The translations under genes and the position numbers were made by a program. Positions 51,419 to 59,371 of a stretch of DNA of 64,000 bases are shown here, one piece after another; the first letter of the stretch is position 1; the number at the start of each line of letters is the position of its first letter. The stretch is from Labilibaculum antarcticum (GTDB lineage Bacteria > Bacteroidota > Bacteroidia > Bacteroidales > Marinifilaceae), in assembly GCF_002356295.1 (NCBI RefSeq), contig NZ_AP018042.1, positions 4,620,361-4,684,360 on the forward strand. The letters are read 5' to 3'. Below the pieces are notes generated by a model that worked only from the letters and a program-made list of their open reading frames with translations, was not told the DNA's origin and made no database searches.

Positions 51419-51988
51419 ATGAAGATTTTAGTTTTAGATAATTACGACTCCTTCACCTATAATTTGGTGGAATATTTACGGAATTTGGGTGCAAATGATA
51501 TTGAAGTGCACAGAAACCGGGAGATTGATTTGAAAGAGATCGCTAAGTTCGATAAGATCTTACTATCTCCGGGACCGGGAATTCCTGATGAAGCAGGCAT
51601 TTTAAAAGATGTGATTCGCGAATACGCAGCCACTAAATCGATATTAGGTGTTTGCCTGGGAGAACAGGCAATTGCTGAGGTTTTTGGCGGAAGCATTGAG
51701 AATTTGGATAAAGTATATCATGGTGTGGCTACTTCGGTTTTCCGAACTGATGATGACAAAGGGGTTTTGCAGGGAATCGATCAGGAGTTTACTGCAGGAA
51801 GATATCATTCTTGGAATGTAACGAAAGAGAATTTGCCTGATTGTTTGATTGTTACCTGTGAAGATGCAGAAGGACAAATCATGGGAATTAGACACAAGGA
51901 ATATGACGTGCAAGGTGTTCAATTTCATCCCGAGTCGGTTCTGACTCCTAATGGATTGAAAATGATTGAGAATTGGCTGAATAATTAA
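51419..51988 (+). CDS. trpG: anthranilate synthase component II (glutamine amidotransferase)
   Basis: A 189-residue class I glutamine amidotransferase supplying ammonia to TrpE. Evidence: VLDNYDSFTYNLVEYLRNLGA, LLSPGPGIPDEAG, the nucleophile Cys in LGVCLGEQAIAEVFGG and the His-Glu pair in VQFHPESVLTPNG. The residue after LG is Glu where the family usually has His (GHQAI), a mild oddity. Not fused to TrpD, as in some bacteria. Immediately followed by a short stretch of minisatellite-like sequence (51988-52020) before trpD. Confidence 0.95.
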   Translation: MKILVLDNYDSFTYNLVEYLRNLGANDIEVHRNREIDLKEIAKFDKILLSPGPGIPDEAGILKDVIREYAATKSILGVCLGEQAIAEVFGGSIENLDKVYHGVATSVFRTDDDKGVLQGIDQEFTAGRYHSWNVTKENLPDCLIVTCEDAEGQIMGIRHKEYDVQGVQFHPESVLTPNGLKMIENWLNN

Positions 51989-52070
51989 GTTACAAGTTTC
52001 AAGTAACAAGCTTCAAGTATTAGAAAACTGAATGCTGTTAGCTAAATTAAATTAGGATAAAATAGATAAA

Positions 52071-53069
52071 ATGCGCAATATATTACACCATTTGTTCGAA
52101 CACAAAACCTTAAAAAAAGAGGAAGCGAAAGAGGTTTTGATTCGGATTACAAAAGGGAATTTTAACGAATTTCAAATTACTTCCTTCTTAACCGTATTTA
52201 TGATGCGAAGCATTACCGTTGAGGAATTAACAGGATTTAGAGAAGCTCTTCTTGAATTGTGCATTCCTGTTGACCTATCGGAATACAATGGCGTTGATTT
52301 GTGCGGAACTGGCGGGGATGGAAAGAACACTTTTAACATTTCAACCTTAGCTTCATTTGTGGTTGCCGGCGCTGGCGAAAAAGTAACGAAGCATGGAAAT
52401 TATGGCGTTTCTTCTTTTTGCGGATCTTCCAATGTGATTGAGCATTTGGGCTATCAGTTTAAAAATAAGGAAGAGGATTTGAAACGAGATTTGGATAAAG
52501 CCGGCATTTGTTTTTTGCATGCACCGCTATTCAATCCAGCCATGAAAAATATAGCGCCAATTCGTCGCGATTTAGGCGTAAGAACATTTTTCAACATGTT
52601 GGGTCCCTTGGTAAATCCATCGCGCCCAAAGAATCAGATTGTTGGGGTTTTTGACTTGGAATTGGCTCGTTTGTATCAGTATTTACTGCAGGAAACAGAT
52701 TCAAATTATACGATTATTCACGGAATTGATGGTTACGATGAGGTTTCGTTGACCGGAAAGGTGAAGTTGATTGGAAACAGAACGGAAGAGTTGTTGGAAC
52801 CGGAAGCATTTGGAAAACGGAAATTGAATCAGGAAGAATTGTATGGTGGCGAAACGGTTGAGGAAGCAGGCAAAATCTTTGTCGACATCCTTAAAGGAAA
52901 AGGAACCTACGCTCAAAATTCGGTGGTTACAATTAATGCAGGATTGGCAATTCATTGTTTGCATCCTGAAATTAGCAGGGCAGATGCCATTGGCAGAGCA
53001 GAAGAAGCTTTGCTTTCGGGAAATTCGTATGAGGTGTTGAAGAAACTGACAAAAGGAAACCAGGCATGA
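52071..53069 (+). CDS. trpD: anthranilate phosphoribosyltransferase
   Basis: A 332-residue enzyme transferring phosphoribosyl from PRPP to anthranilate. The PRPP/anthranilate site is DLCGTGGDGKNTFNISTLASFVVAGAGEKVTKHGNYGVSS, followed by the CGSSNVIEHLG loop and PIRRDLGVRTFFNMLGPLVNPS. The N-terminal helical domain starts MRNILHHLFEHKTLKKEEAKEVL. It overlaps trpC by four bases (ATGA), so the two are translationally coupled. Confidence 0.95.
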   Translation: MRNILHHLFEHKTLKKEEAKEVLIRITKGNFNEFQITSFLTVFMMRSITVEELTGFREALLELCIPVDLSEYNGVDLCGTGGDGKNTFNISTLASFVVAGAGEKVTKHGNYGVSSFCGSSNVIEHLGYQFKNKEEDLKRDLDKAGICFLHAPLFNPAMKNIAPIRRDLGVRTFFNMLGPLVNPSRPKNQIVGVFDLELARLYQYLLQETDSNYTIIHGIDGYDEVSLTGKVKLIGNRTEELLEPEAFGKRKLNQEELYGGETVEEAGKIFVDILKGKGTYAQNSVVTINAGLAIHCLHPEISRADAIGRAEEALLSGNSYEVLKKLTKGNQA

Positions 53070-53857
53070 ATGCAAAGCAAAATATATTAGACAAGATTGT
53101 ACAGCAAAAATTGGCAGAAGTAGCTCTTCAGAAAGAGCAAACCCCAATTTTTCAATTGATGGAGCAGGAGAATTTCAAACGAACTTGTTTCTCAGCAAAA
53201 GAGTCGATTACCCGGAAGGGAGCCTCGGGTGTGATCGCGGAATTCAAACGTCAATCGCCTTCGAAGGGAGTGATTAACGGAACAGCAAAACCGAAGGATG
53301 TGGTAAAATCTTATCAGGAAGCAGGAGCTTCTATGGTTTCGGTATTGACCGATGAGGCGTTTTTTGGCGCAAAAGCGGTCGATTTTAGTACGGCACGCGA
53401 AAGCCTAAGCATTCCATTGCTGCGAAAAGAATTCATAGTAGATGCTTATCAGATTTACCAATCGAAAGCCATGGGCGCCGATGTGATCTTGCTGATTGCA
53501 GCCATATTGAGCCCTCAGCGTTGTAAGGATTTTGCCTTTATAGCAAAGGATCTGGGCATGGAAGTGTTGCTTGAACTGCACGATGAATCGGAGCTGGAAC
53601 ATGTGAACCGATATGTCGATTTGGTGGGAATCAACAACCGAAACCTGAAAGATTTTTCGGTAGATACAGATCGATCGATACAATTGGCAGCCAAATTGCC
53701 CGAAGATATGATACGAGTAGCCGAAAGTGGCCTGGATAGTCCTGAGGTTGTGCGAAAGATGAGGGAGAATGGTTTTCAGGCATTTTTAATGGGAGAGCAT
53801 TTCATGAAACAGGATTCACCAGGCAATGCCTGCAAACAATTCATTTTGCAAATGTAG
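53066..53857 (+). CDS. trpC: indole-3-glycerol-phosphate synthase
   Basis: A 263-residue TIM-barrel enzyme closing the indole ring. Motifs: GVIAEFKRQSPSKGVI (phosphate and catalytic Lys region), SMVSVLTDEAFFGAKAVDF, LRKEFIVDAYQIYQSKAMGADVILLI, VLLELHDESELEH and VGINNRNLKDFSVD, with AESGLDSPEVVRKMRENGFQAFLMGEHFMK at the phosphate-binding end. A monofunctional TrpC; the isomerase domain is instead joined to TrpB. A perfect 20-bp palindrome follows the stop. Confidence 0.95.
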   Translation: MNAKQNILDKIVQQKLAEVALQKEQTPIFQLMEQENFKRTCFSAKESITRKGASGVIAEFKRQSPSKGVINGTAKPKDVVKSYQEAGASMVSVLTDEAFFGAKAVDFSTARESLSIPLLRKEFIVDAYQIYQSKAMGADVILLIAAILSPQRCKDFAFIAKDLGMEVLLELHDESELEHVNRYVDLVGINNRNLKDFSVDTDRSIQLAAKLPEDMIRVAESGLDSPEVVRKMRENGFQAFLMGEHFMKQDSPGNACKQFILQM

Positions 53858-53877
53858 GGACACGCCATGGCGTGTCC
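53858..53877. repeat. perfect 20-bp palindrome inside the trp operon
   Basis: GGACACGCCATGGCGTGTCC begins on the base after the trpC stop codon and about 50 bases before trpF-trpB. No T tract follows, so it is more likely an RNA stem that modulates stability or partial termination, or a dispersed palindrome. Confidence 0.8.
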
Positions 53878-53925
53878 GAATGGTATTTTTGAACCCATGG
53901 CGAACAATATATAATATCAAAAACA

Positions 53926-55743
53926 ATGAAAATAAAAGTCTGCGGTCTTCGCGATAAAAGTAATATTAAAGAGCTGATGGCTTTGCCATTGGATTATGTG
54001 GGCTTTATCTTTTATTCAAAATCTGCGCGCTACGTTGGAGACGATTTTGATGCAGAAATCACGAAAATGATTCCTTTGCATATCCGTAAAGTTGGCGTTT
54101 TTGTGAATGAAGCTGCAGAAAAGATTCTGACTTTGGCGAAGAAATATCAACTCGATGTAATTCAATTGCATGGAGACGAAAGCCCGGAAGACTGTCAGCA
54201 GATAAAAGATTCTGGCATAGAGGTGTTTAAAGCCTTTCAGTTGAACGAGGACTTTCAGTTTGAACGACTGGAAGCCTATCATAAAGCTTGTGATTATTTC
54301 CTATTTGATACAAAATCAGATTCTTATGGCGGAAGCGGTGAAAAGTTCAATTGGGAAATCTTAAAAAAATACAAAGGCGAAACTCCTTTTTTCCTGAGCG
54401 GAGGAATTGGAATTGATGATGTTGAAGCAGTAAAAGCCTTTCAGCATTCCAAACTATTTGGCTTGGATGTGAATTCAGGATTTGAACGAAGTCCTGCAGT
54501 AAAGAATGTAGTGTTAGTAGAAGAGTTTTTAAAATCAGTAAGAAAAAAGAAGATGAGCAATAATAAATATGCAGTAAATGAACGAGGTTACTACGGGCAA
54601 TTTGGAGGTGCTTACATTCCTGAATTGTTGCGTGCCAATGTTGATGAATTACGTGAGAACTACCTGAAGATTATCAATTCGGAGAAGTTTCAGAAAGATT
54701 ATAAGAGATTGTTGGATACTTACGTGGGCCGGCCAACACCATTGACTAAAGTGGCGAATTTATCAAAACGATTTGGAACAAATATCTACTTGAAACGTGA
54801 AGATTTAACGCATACAGGCGCACATAAAATAAACAATACCGTTGGGCAGATTTTAATTGCCAAATACATGGGTAAAACCCGTATCATTGCTGAAACAGGA
54901 GCAGGGCAACACGGCGTGGCAACAGCTACCGTTTGTGCTTTGTTTGGTTTGGAATGCATTGTGTATATGGGCGCATTGGATATAGAACGTCAGGCACCAA
55001 ATGTGGCTCGAATGAAGATGTTGGGCGCAAAGGTTGTTCCGGCTATTTCGGGAAATCAGACTTTGAAGGATGCCACCAACGAAGCCATTCGAGACTGGAT
55101 TGCCAACCCTCATTCATTCTATTTGATAGGTTCGGTGGTTGGACCACATCCTTATCCAGACATGGTAACCCGATTACAATCTATAATATCGAAAGAAATT
55201 CGCGAGCAGCTAACCAAAGAGACCGGAAACCCGAATCCTAATTACGTGATTGCTTGTGTAGGTGGTGGAAGCAATGCCGCCGGAGCTTTTTATCACTATC
55301 TGGACGAAGAGGATGTGAAATTAGTGGCTGTGGAGGCTTCTGGTTTGGGTGTTAATAGTGGCGAAACCGCCGCAACCATTACCATTGGCGATATTGGCTT
55401 TATTCATGGCAGCAAAACCATGCTGATGCACGATGAGGATGGTCAGATTACGGAACCTTACTCTATTTCGGCAGGGCTGGATTACCCTGGCGTAGGACCT
55501 TTGCACGCACATTTGGCCGAGACGGGCAGAGCACAATTTCTCTCCGTTACCGATCAGGAAGCTTTGGATGCTGCCATGGTGCTGGCACAATCCGAAGGAA
55601 TTATTCCCGCTCTGGAATCGGCTCATGCTTTGGCAGCCTTAGAGCAAATGACCTTTCGTAAAGATGATGTGGTAGTCGTGAATCTCTCAGGAAGAGGCGA
55701 TAAGGATATGGAGACTTACATGAAAGAAATTAATAATTTGTAA
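53926..55743 (+). CDS. trpFB: phosphoribosylanthranilate isomerase fused to tryptophan synthase beta chain
   Basis: A single 605-codon frame. Residues 1-205 are TrpF ([73 protein letters not shown]). Residues 210-605 are TrpB, starting [24 protein letters not shown], with the PLP Lys in [26 protein letters not shown] and HALAALEQM. There is no stop between them: the junction reads [10 protein letters not shown], with an internal ATG at 54553 that could also start a separate TrpB. Both domains look complete, so the protein would do two non-consecutive steps of the pathway, or be made as both fusion and free TrpB. Confidence 0.93.
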   Translation: MKIKVCGLRDKSNIKELMALPLDYVGFIFYSKSARYVGDDFDAEITKMIPLHIRKVGVFVNEAAEKILTLAKKYQLDVIQLHGDESPEDCQQIKDSGIEVFKAFQLNEDFQFERLEAYHKACDYFLFDTKSDSYGGSGEKFNWEILKKYKGETPFFLSGGIGIDDVEAVKAFQHSKLFGLDVNSGFERSPAVKNVVLVEEFLKSVRKKKMSNNKYAVNERGYYGQFGGAYIPELLRANVDELRENYLKIINSEKFQKDYKRLLDTYVGRPTPLTKVANLSKRFGTNIYLKREDLTHTGAHKINNTVGQILIAKYMGKTRIIAETGAGQHGVATATVCALFGLECIVYMGALDIERQAPNVARMKMLGAKVVPAISGNQTLKDATNEAIRDWIANPHSFYLIGSVVGPHPYPDMVTRLQSIISKEIREQLTKETGNPNPNYVIACVGGGSNAAGAFYHYLDEEDVKLVAVEASGLGVNSGETAATITIGDIGFIHGSKTMLMHDEDGQITEPYSISAGLDYPGVGPLHAHLAETGRAQFLSVTDQEALDAAMVLAQSEGIIPALESAHALAALEQMTFRKDDVVVVNLSGRGDKDMETYMKEINNL

Positions 55744-55905
55744 TTAAGAATTAATAATAACGAAACACAATTTACCTCAAAATTCTTTCGAGGAGCCGAT
55801 AGGCAGAGGGGTGAAAATATAAATTACGAGAATTAGTAATAACAAGTAACAATTAGGTTTTAGTAAATTATTAATTTCTAATTGTTAATTATTCATTAGT
55901 TTATC

Positions 55906-56655
55906 ATGAACCGAATAGATCAATTATTTCAAAATAAAGGAAAGGATATTTTGTCCATCTATTTTCCTGCCGGATATCCGAACTTGAACGATACCGTACC
56001 CAACCTGAAACTTTTACAGGATAAAGGGGTTGATTTGGTAGAGATAGGAATCCCATTTTCCGATCCCTTAGCTGATGGGCCTGTAATTCAGATTGCAGCA
56101 AAGAAATCCTTAGATCAGGGAATGAGCCTGAAACTGCTTTTTGAGCAACTCAAAGATGTTCGCAAGACCATTACAATGCCTTTGATATTAATGGGCTATT
56201 GGAATGTGGTTTTTAAATATGGTGTCGATGCATTTTTGCTGGATTGCCAAACTTGTGGTATCGATGGAGTTATTCTGGCCGATTTGCCTTTGGAGGAGTA
56301 CGAAGAGGAATTTAAAGCAAAGTTTGAGGCGCATGGCGTTTACAATATTCTACTAGTAACCCCTCAAACTACCGATCAACGAATGGCGAAAATAGAAAAA
56401 TCCGCCAAAGGATTTTTATACATGGTTTCATCATCGGCAACAACAGGTGGTGCTTTAGAGCAAAGTGCCGAGAGGGAAGAATACTTTAAAAAGGTAGCCC
56501 GTTTGGATATTCCTTCGTTAATAGGATTTGGAATACACGATAAAAAAAGCTTTCAGCATGCCTCCAGCTTTTCCAATGGGGCAATTATTGGAACCGCATT
56601 CATAAAAGCATTAAACAGTGGAACGGCTTCCGAATTTTTGGACTCATTGCTGTAA
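55906..56655 (+). CDS. trpA: tryptophan synthase alpha chain
   Basis: A 249-residue TIM-barrel lyase releasing indole from indole-3-glycerol phosphate for TrpB. Motifs: FPAGYPNLNDTVPNL, VDLVEIGIPFSDPLADGPVIQIAA (catalytic Glu in EIGIPFSDP), MGYWNVVFKYG, GVILADLPLEEYEEEF (catalytic Asp region), FLYMVSSSATTGG and LIGFGIHDKKS. Slightly shorter than the typical 265 residues. It is separated from trpB by about 160 bases of repeat-like DNA (a copy of the 26.5-kb element). The operon ends at the terminator 56756-56789. Confidence 0.95.
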   Translation: MNRIDQLFQNKGKDILSIYFPAGYPNLNDTVPNLKLLQDKGVDLVEIGIPFSDPLADGPVIQIAAKKSLDQGMSLKLLFEQLKDVRKTITMPLILMGYWNVVFKYGVDAFLLDCQTCGIDGVILADLPLEEYEEEFKAKFEAHGVYNILLVTPQTTDQRMAKIEKSAKGFLYMVSSSATTGGALEQSAEREEYFKKVARLDIPSLIGFGIHDKKSFQHASSFSNGAIIGTAFIKALNSGTASEFLDSLL

Positions 56656-56755
56656 ATTGAAATCCCAGCTCGTCAGGCTCTGACTATAAGCGAGCCGTTC
56701 ATGTCAGGGTCTGACTCGATGCTAAATGAATTGTAATTTGCTATAAAGCACGAAA

Positions 56756-56789
56756 AAAGGATCTTGCCGAGCAAGATCCTTTCTTTTTG
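56756..56789 (+). terminator. intrinsic terminator of the trp operon
   Basis: The stem AAAGGATCTTGC/GCAAGATCCTTT with a CGA loop is followed by CTTTTT. An A tract on the other side makes it probably bidirectional, ending the convergent minus-strand gene too. Confidence 0.9.
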
Positions 56790-56845
56790 TTCATGGAATG
56801 TGATTGATTTTCTTGGATTTACTTTCCAGTACTTCTGCATATTCC

Positions 56846-57241
56846 TTAAAAGTCGTATGTGTCAAACTCGTTGTATTCGATTCCATTTTGCGAAAACAGA
56901 ATCTCTACGTAACGAATTTGTTCTGTATCATTCTTATCGGTAGTGTCTAGTTTTCTGAAATAGCTTTCATCTACTTTTGCAAACAAACTGTAGCATGTAG
57001 AATAATAAAAGCCCATAAATGGAATTACTGGCACTCCATATTTTAAGCGTTCAGTAAAGCTGAATTTTGAAATGTTCGTAATTATGTTGTTTTGATCCTC
57101 GTAATATTCTTTTAGTAACCCATCTACAGCGCTAATGCTTTGTGTTTTTGTGTAGAGCATGTAGATTAAAAATCCAATTATTACTATAATGAACAGAATA
57201 CCGGTTACTTCCATTGTTTTCTTGAGTTTAATTATTTGCAA
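56846..57241 (-). CDS. single-pass membrane protein of unknown function
   Basis: A 131-residue product with a short basic N-terminus and one membrane helix (TGILFIIVIIGFLIYMLY, about residues 13-30). A ~100-residue soluble part with many Tyr, Phe and Asp follows (FMGFYYSTCYSLFAKVDESYFRKLD, ending EFDTYDF). An alternative start (Met10, 57214) would shorten the cytoplasmic tip. No family recognised. It lies between the trp operon and a small two-helix membrane protein gene on the same strand. Confidence 0.6.
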   Translation of the reverse strand: MQIIKLKKTMEVTGILFIIVIIGFLIYMLYTKTQSISAVDGLLKEYYEDQNNIITNISKFSFTERLKYGVPVIPFMGFYYSTCYSLFAKVDESYFRKLDTTDKNDTEQIRYVEILFSQNGIEYNEFDTYDF

Positions 57242-57327
57242 TAAACTTATTCTTTACCGCTACCTTCCAATTTGTTTTGCAATTGTGAGTGGATGTCTTT
57301 GCGCTCAACTGCCAACTGTGACCTTGT

Positions 57328-57349
57328 AAAGCCACCGTGAGGTGGCTTT
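57328..57349. terminator. stem-loop, possible weak terminator
   Basis: AAAGCCACC/GGTGGCTTT with a GTGA loop forms a perfect 9-bp stem about 30 bases beyond the end of the 56-residue membrane protein gene (minus strand). No long T tract follows on either strand. Confidence 0.5.
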
Positions 57350-57381
57350 GTTTGTTGCGGAATGGCGTTTTCACTTCCCAG

Positions 57382-57552
57382 TTAAACTCTTTTTTTAGCA
57401 AAGAAGCTTATAATATTTAGCACTAAACCAATTGCAATTAATACTCCAGCAATCATATAATATCTTCCCGATTCTGGATAATTAATTATTAAAAATAAAG
57501 ATCCCGCTAGCATTATTAGGCTAAGGATGTAAAATAGGCTGTTCGTTTTCAT
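57382..57552 (-). CDS. 56-residue two-helix membrane protein
   Basis: A short complete frame starting ATG at 57552 and ending TAA at 57382-57384. It has two hydrophobic helices (about residues 6-23, ILSLIMLAGSLFLIIN, and 33-51, MIAGVLIAIGLVLNIISFF) joined by a short PESGRYY loop, and a basic AKKRV tail. The pattern matches small two-helix membrane proteins common in Bacteroidota whose function is unknown. It lies downstream of dtcC and upstream of the 131-residue membrane protein, all on the minus strand, but 140 bases separate it from dtcC. Confidence 0.6.
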   Translation of the reverse strand: MKTNSLFYILSLIMLAGSLFLIINYPESGRYYMIAGVLIAIGLVLNIISFFAKKRV

Positions 57553-57693
57553 TTTGATAAATTTTTAATTATTAGTTTAATTTTTACGTGAAAGCTAAGT
57601 TTTAAAATGCCGAATGTGGGCTGTAACCCTTTCATTTAGAACCATACGGCAAGCAATTTTTGATTGTAGCTTTTCATATATTAAACGAAGGGT

Positions 57694-58929
57694 TTAGAAT
57701 GATTCTTTAATAAAATGATATAGAAAGATTGCACTACCGTATGAACATCTATCATGATATTCATCTCCTTTGTTTGAATTCGCAAAATCAGCTATACCTT
57801 TTATCCATAAACATTTTTTATTTAAAATATGAGATGTTAAGTATAGTCCAAACCCCTCCATATCAAGACTTTTTAGTTTTCGAGAATCTTTTTTCAACTC
57901 AGCCATCATCGTCTCTGAGGCTACAACAAATGGACCACATACAGATGGACCTGATAATGCTTTTATATTGTTTCGGGAATCTAATAAATTAACATTTCGA
58001 AGAGATCTATTTACTTTGTCGATATTTTCTCCGTCCGAAATAAATGTATTCATTTGGGAGATAAGTTCATAGTTTGCTGGAATTTGTTGTAACTCTTTTA
58101 GTAGGCTAATACTACCAGTTTTATCTTCTTTAATCTTACCAACACTATAGTCTTGAATAGATTCGGAGATAACTAAATCACCAAAATCTAAGTCGTCTGA
58201 TTCGAATCCAGCACAAAATCCAGTCATAAATAGGTGGTCAATTTTATACAGATTATACAGAGTTGTAGAGAGTATTGAAGTTGCTGATATTCCGGGTTTG
58301 CCTACACAGCCAGCAATGATTTTAAGAGAGTTTCCATATCCAGTAACTACATTACAGCTAAAAAGATCAAAAGGATGGTTTTCATTCTTTTCTTTTTTCC
58401 ACTCTACTTTATTAAATGCTTCTTTAAGTTGTGCAAACTCTTCAGGTAAAGCACATATAATACCTATGTTAAATTTATTGCGATCTAATACTGAATTTAA
58501 AATCGATTCTTTATTTTTTCTCAAATGAAGTACCTTGTTCTGTAACTTCGTTTTCCAATCATTCTTTGACTGTTCATATTTTACTAAATACCAAACCTTA
58601 TCTTCGAACCTCTTCTTTAGCTCAGGATATTTTTCTTCATATTGGGTTAAGCCAATAATCTGATTTGGAATATTTATTTGTTCATTTATATATATTTCAT
58701 CTATAAACTTAGGCCCTTCTTCAATATCTGGCTCTTCATCATCATTCAAAGGCAAAACTAAATCTAGTAATAAAAGATCATAGTCATTTTTGCATAATAA
58801 TTTACGACCTGAATTAATAGACCTCGCAATATCAACACTCTCTATAGGAATGTTGCAATTTTCAACTATTACTGAAAGGATAGAAGACACCTTTTTTGCT
58901 GTATCATCAACAATTAGTATTTTTATCAT
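57694..58929 (-). CDS. dtcC: DtcC-like effector: receiver domain fused to nucleoside phosphorylase-fold domain
   Basis: A 411-residue protein. Residues 1-140 form a receiver domain with acid pocket Asp8/Asp9 (KILIVDDT), phospho-acceptor Asp56 (DLLLLDLVLP), Thr95 and Lys117 in YLVKYEQ. Residues about 150-411 form a PNP_UDP_1/MTA-SAH-nucleosidase fold: IGIICALPEEFAQLKEAF, FMTGFCAGFESDDLDFGDLVISES, SLDMEGFGLYL (Met357-Glu358, nucleoside-binding) and GIADFANSNKGDEYH (Asp381, catalytic). In Detocs the effector cleaves ATP into adenine and ribose-5'-triphosphate, arresting phage growth; that activity is known for the family, inferred here. Its start overlaps dtcB by 23 bases. Confidence 0.88.
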   Translation of the reverse strand: MIKILIVDDTAKKVSSILSVIVENCNIPIESVDIARSINSGRKLLCKNDYDLLLLDLVLPLNDDEEPDIEEGPKFIDEIYINEQINIPNQIIGLTQYEEKYPELKKRFEDKVWYLVKYEQSKNDWKTKLQNKVLHLRKNKESILNSVLDRNKFNIGIICALPEEFAQLKEAFNKVEWKKEKNENHPFDLFSCNVVTGYGNSLKIIAGCVGKPGISATSILSTTLYNLYKIDHLFMTGFCAGFESDDLDFGDLVISESIQDYSVGKIKEDKTGSISLLKELQQIPANYELISQMNTFISDGENIDKVNRSLRNVNLLDSRNNIKALSGPSVCGPFVVASETMMAELKKDSRKLKSLDMEGFGLYLTSHILNKKCLWIKGIADFANSNKGDEYHDRCSYGSAIFLYHFIKESF

Positions 58930-59371
58930 AGTAGGATGTTATATAAGTTTTTAATTTTATTTGCCAATCTGTTTTTTTATAAGAAAAGAATACAAAACCT
59001 AAGTAATTGTCAGGATAATTGCTCTTTAATTCGATGTCAAATTCTGATAATTTTTTTCCAACAAAACTTTCATACATAGTTACAACAACAACTTTTGTGG
59101 TGATGTCCATTAAGTACATTGTATCCAATATATTAGCTCCAGCTAAAGGTTCTGGGACACCTCCAGATTCATCTGCAGTAACATCGTAAGTTGTCATAGA
59201 CATATCTAAAAGTATAATATCATAATCTTTATAATTCTCGAAGATTTCTTTTGTTGCTGAGTTGTAAGAACGCTTTTCAACATATTCAAACTTTGGAAAT
59301 TCGTTTGTAAGGAACTCCTTAATGCTGTCAAGTTTCCTTTGTTCATCTTCAACTATAAGTATCTTTTTCAT
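58907..59371 (-). CDS. dtcB: DtcB-like stand-alone receiver domain
   Basis: A 154-residue single-domain response regulator: KKILIVEDEQ with acid-pocket Glu8/Asp9, phospho-acceptor Asp56 in DIILLDMSMT, VVVVTMYES and the Lys of FFSYKKTDW. There is no output domain. In the Detocs model this free receiver draws phosphate from the kinase so that spontaneous signalling does not fire the toxic effector; that role is taken from the family. An unusual insertion (TTYDVTADESGGVPEPLAGAN) sits after the phosphorylation site. The start overlaps dtcA by four bases and the end overlaps dtcC. Confidence 0.87.
   Translation of the reverse strand: MKKILIVEDEQRKLDSIKEFLTNEFPKFEYVEKRSYNSATKEIFENYKDYDIILLDMSMTTYDVTADESGGVPEPLAGANILDTMYLMDITTKVVVVTMYESFVGKKLSEFDIELKSNYPDNYLGFVFFSYKKTDWQIKLKTYITSYYDKNTNC

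Noticed and set aside
54540-54560. Frameshift or programmed frameshift between trpF and trpB
   Set aside because: The two parts are in the same frame with no stop, so a fusion explains the data and no shift is needed.
57694-58929. Housekeeping MTA/SAH nucleosidase
   Set aside because: The protein has an N-terminal receiver and is encoded in an overlapping operon with a kinase and a free receiver, which fits a signalling-controlled effector instead.
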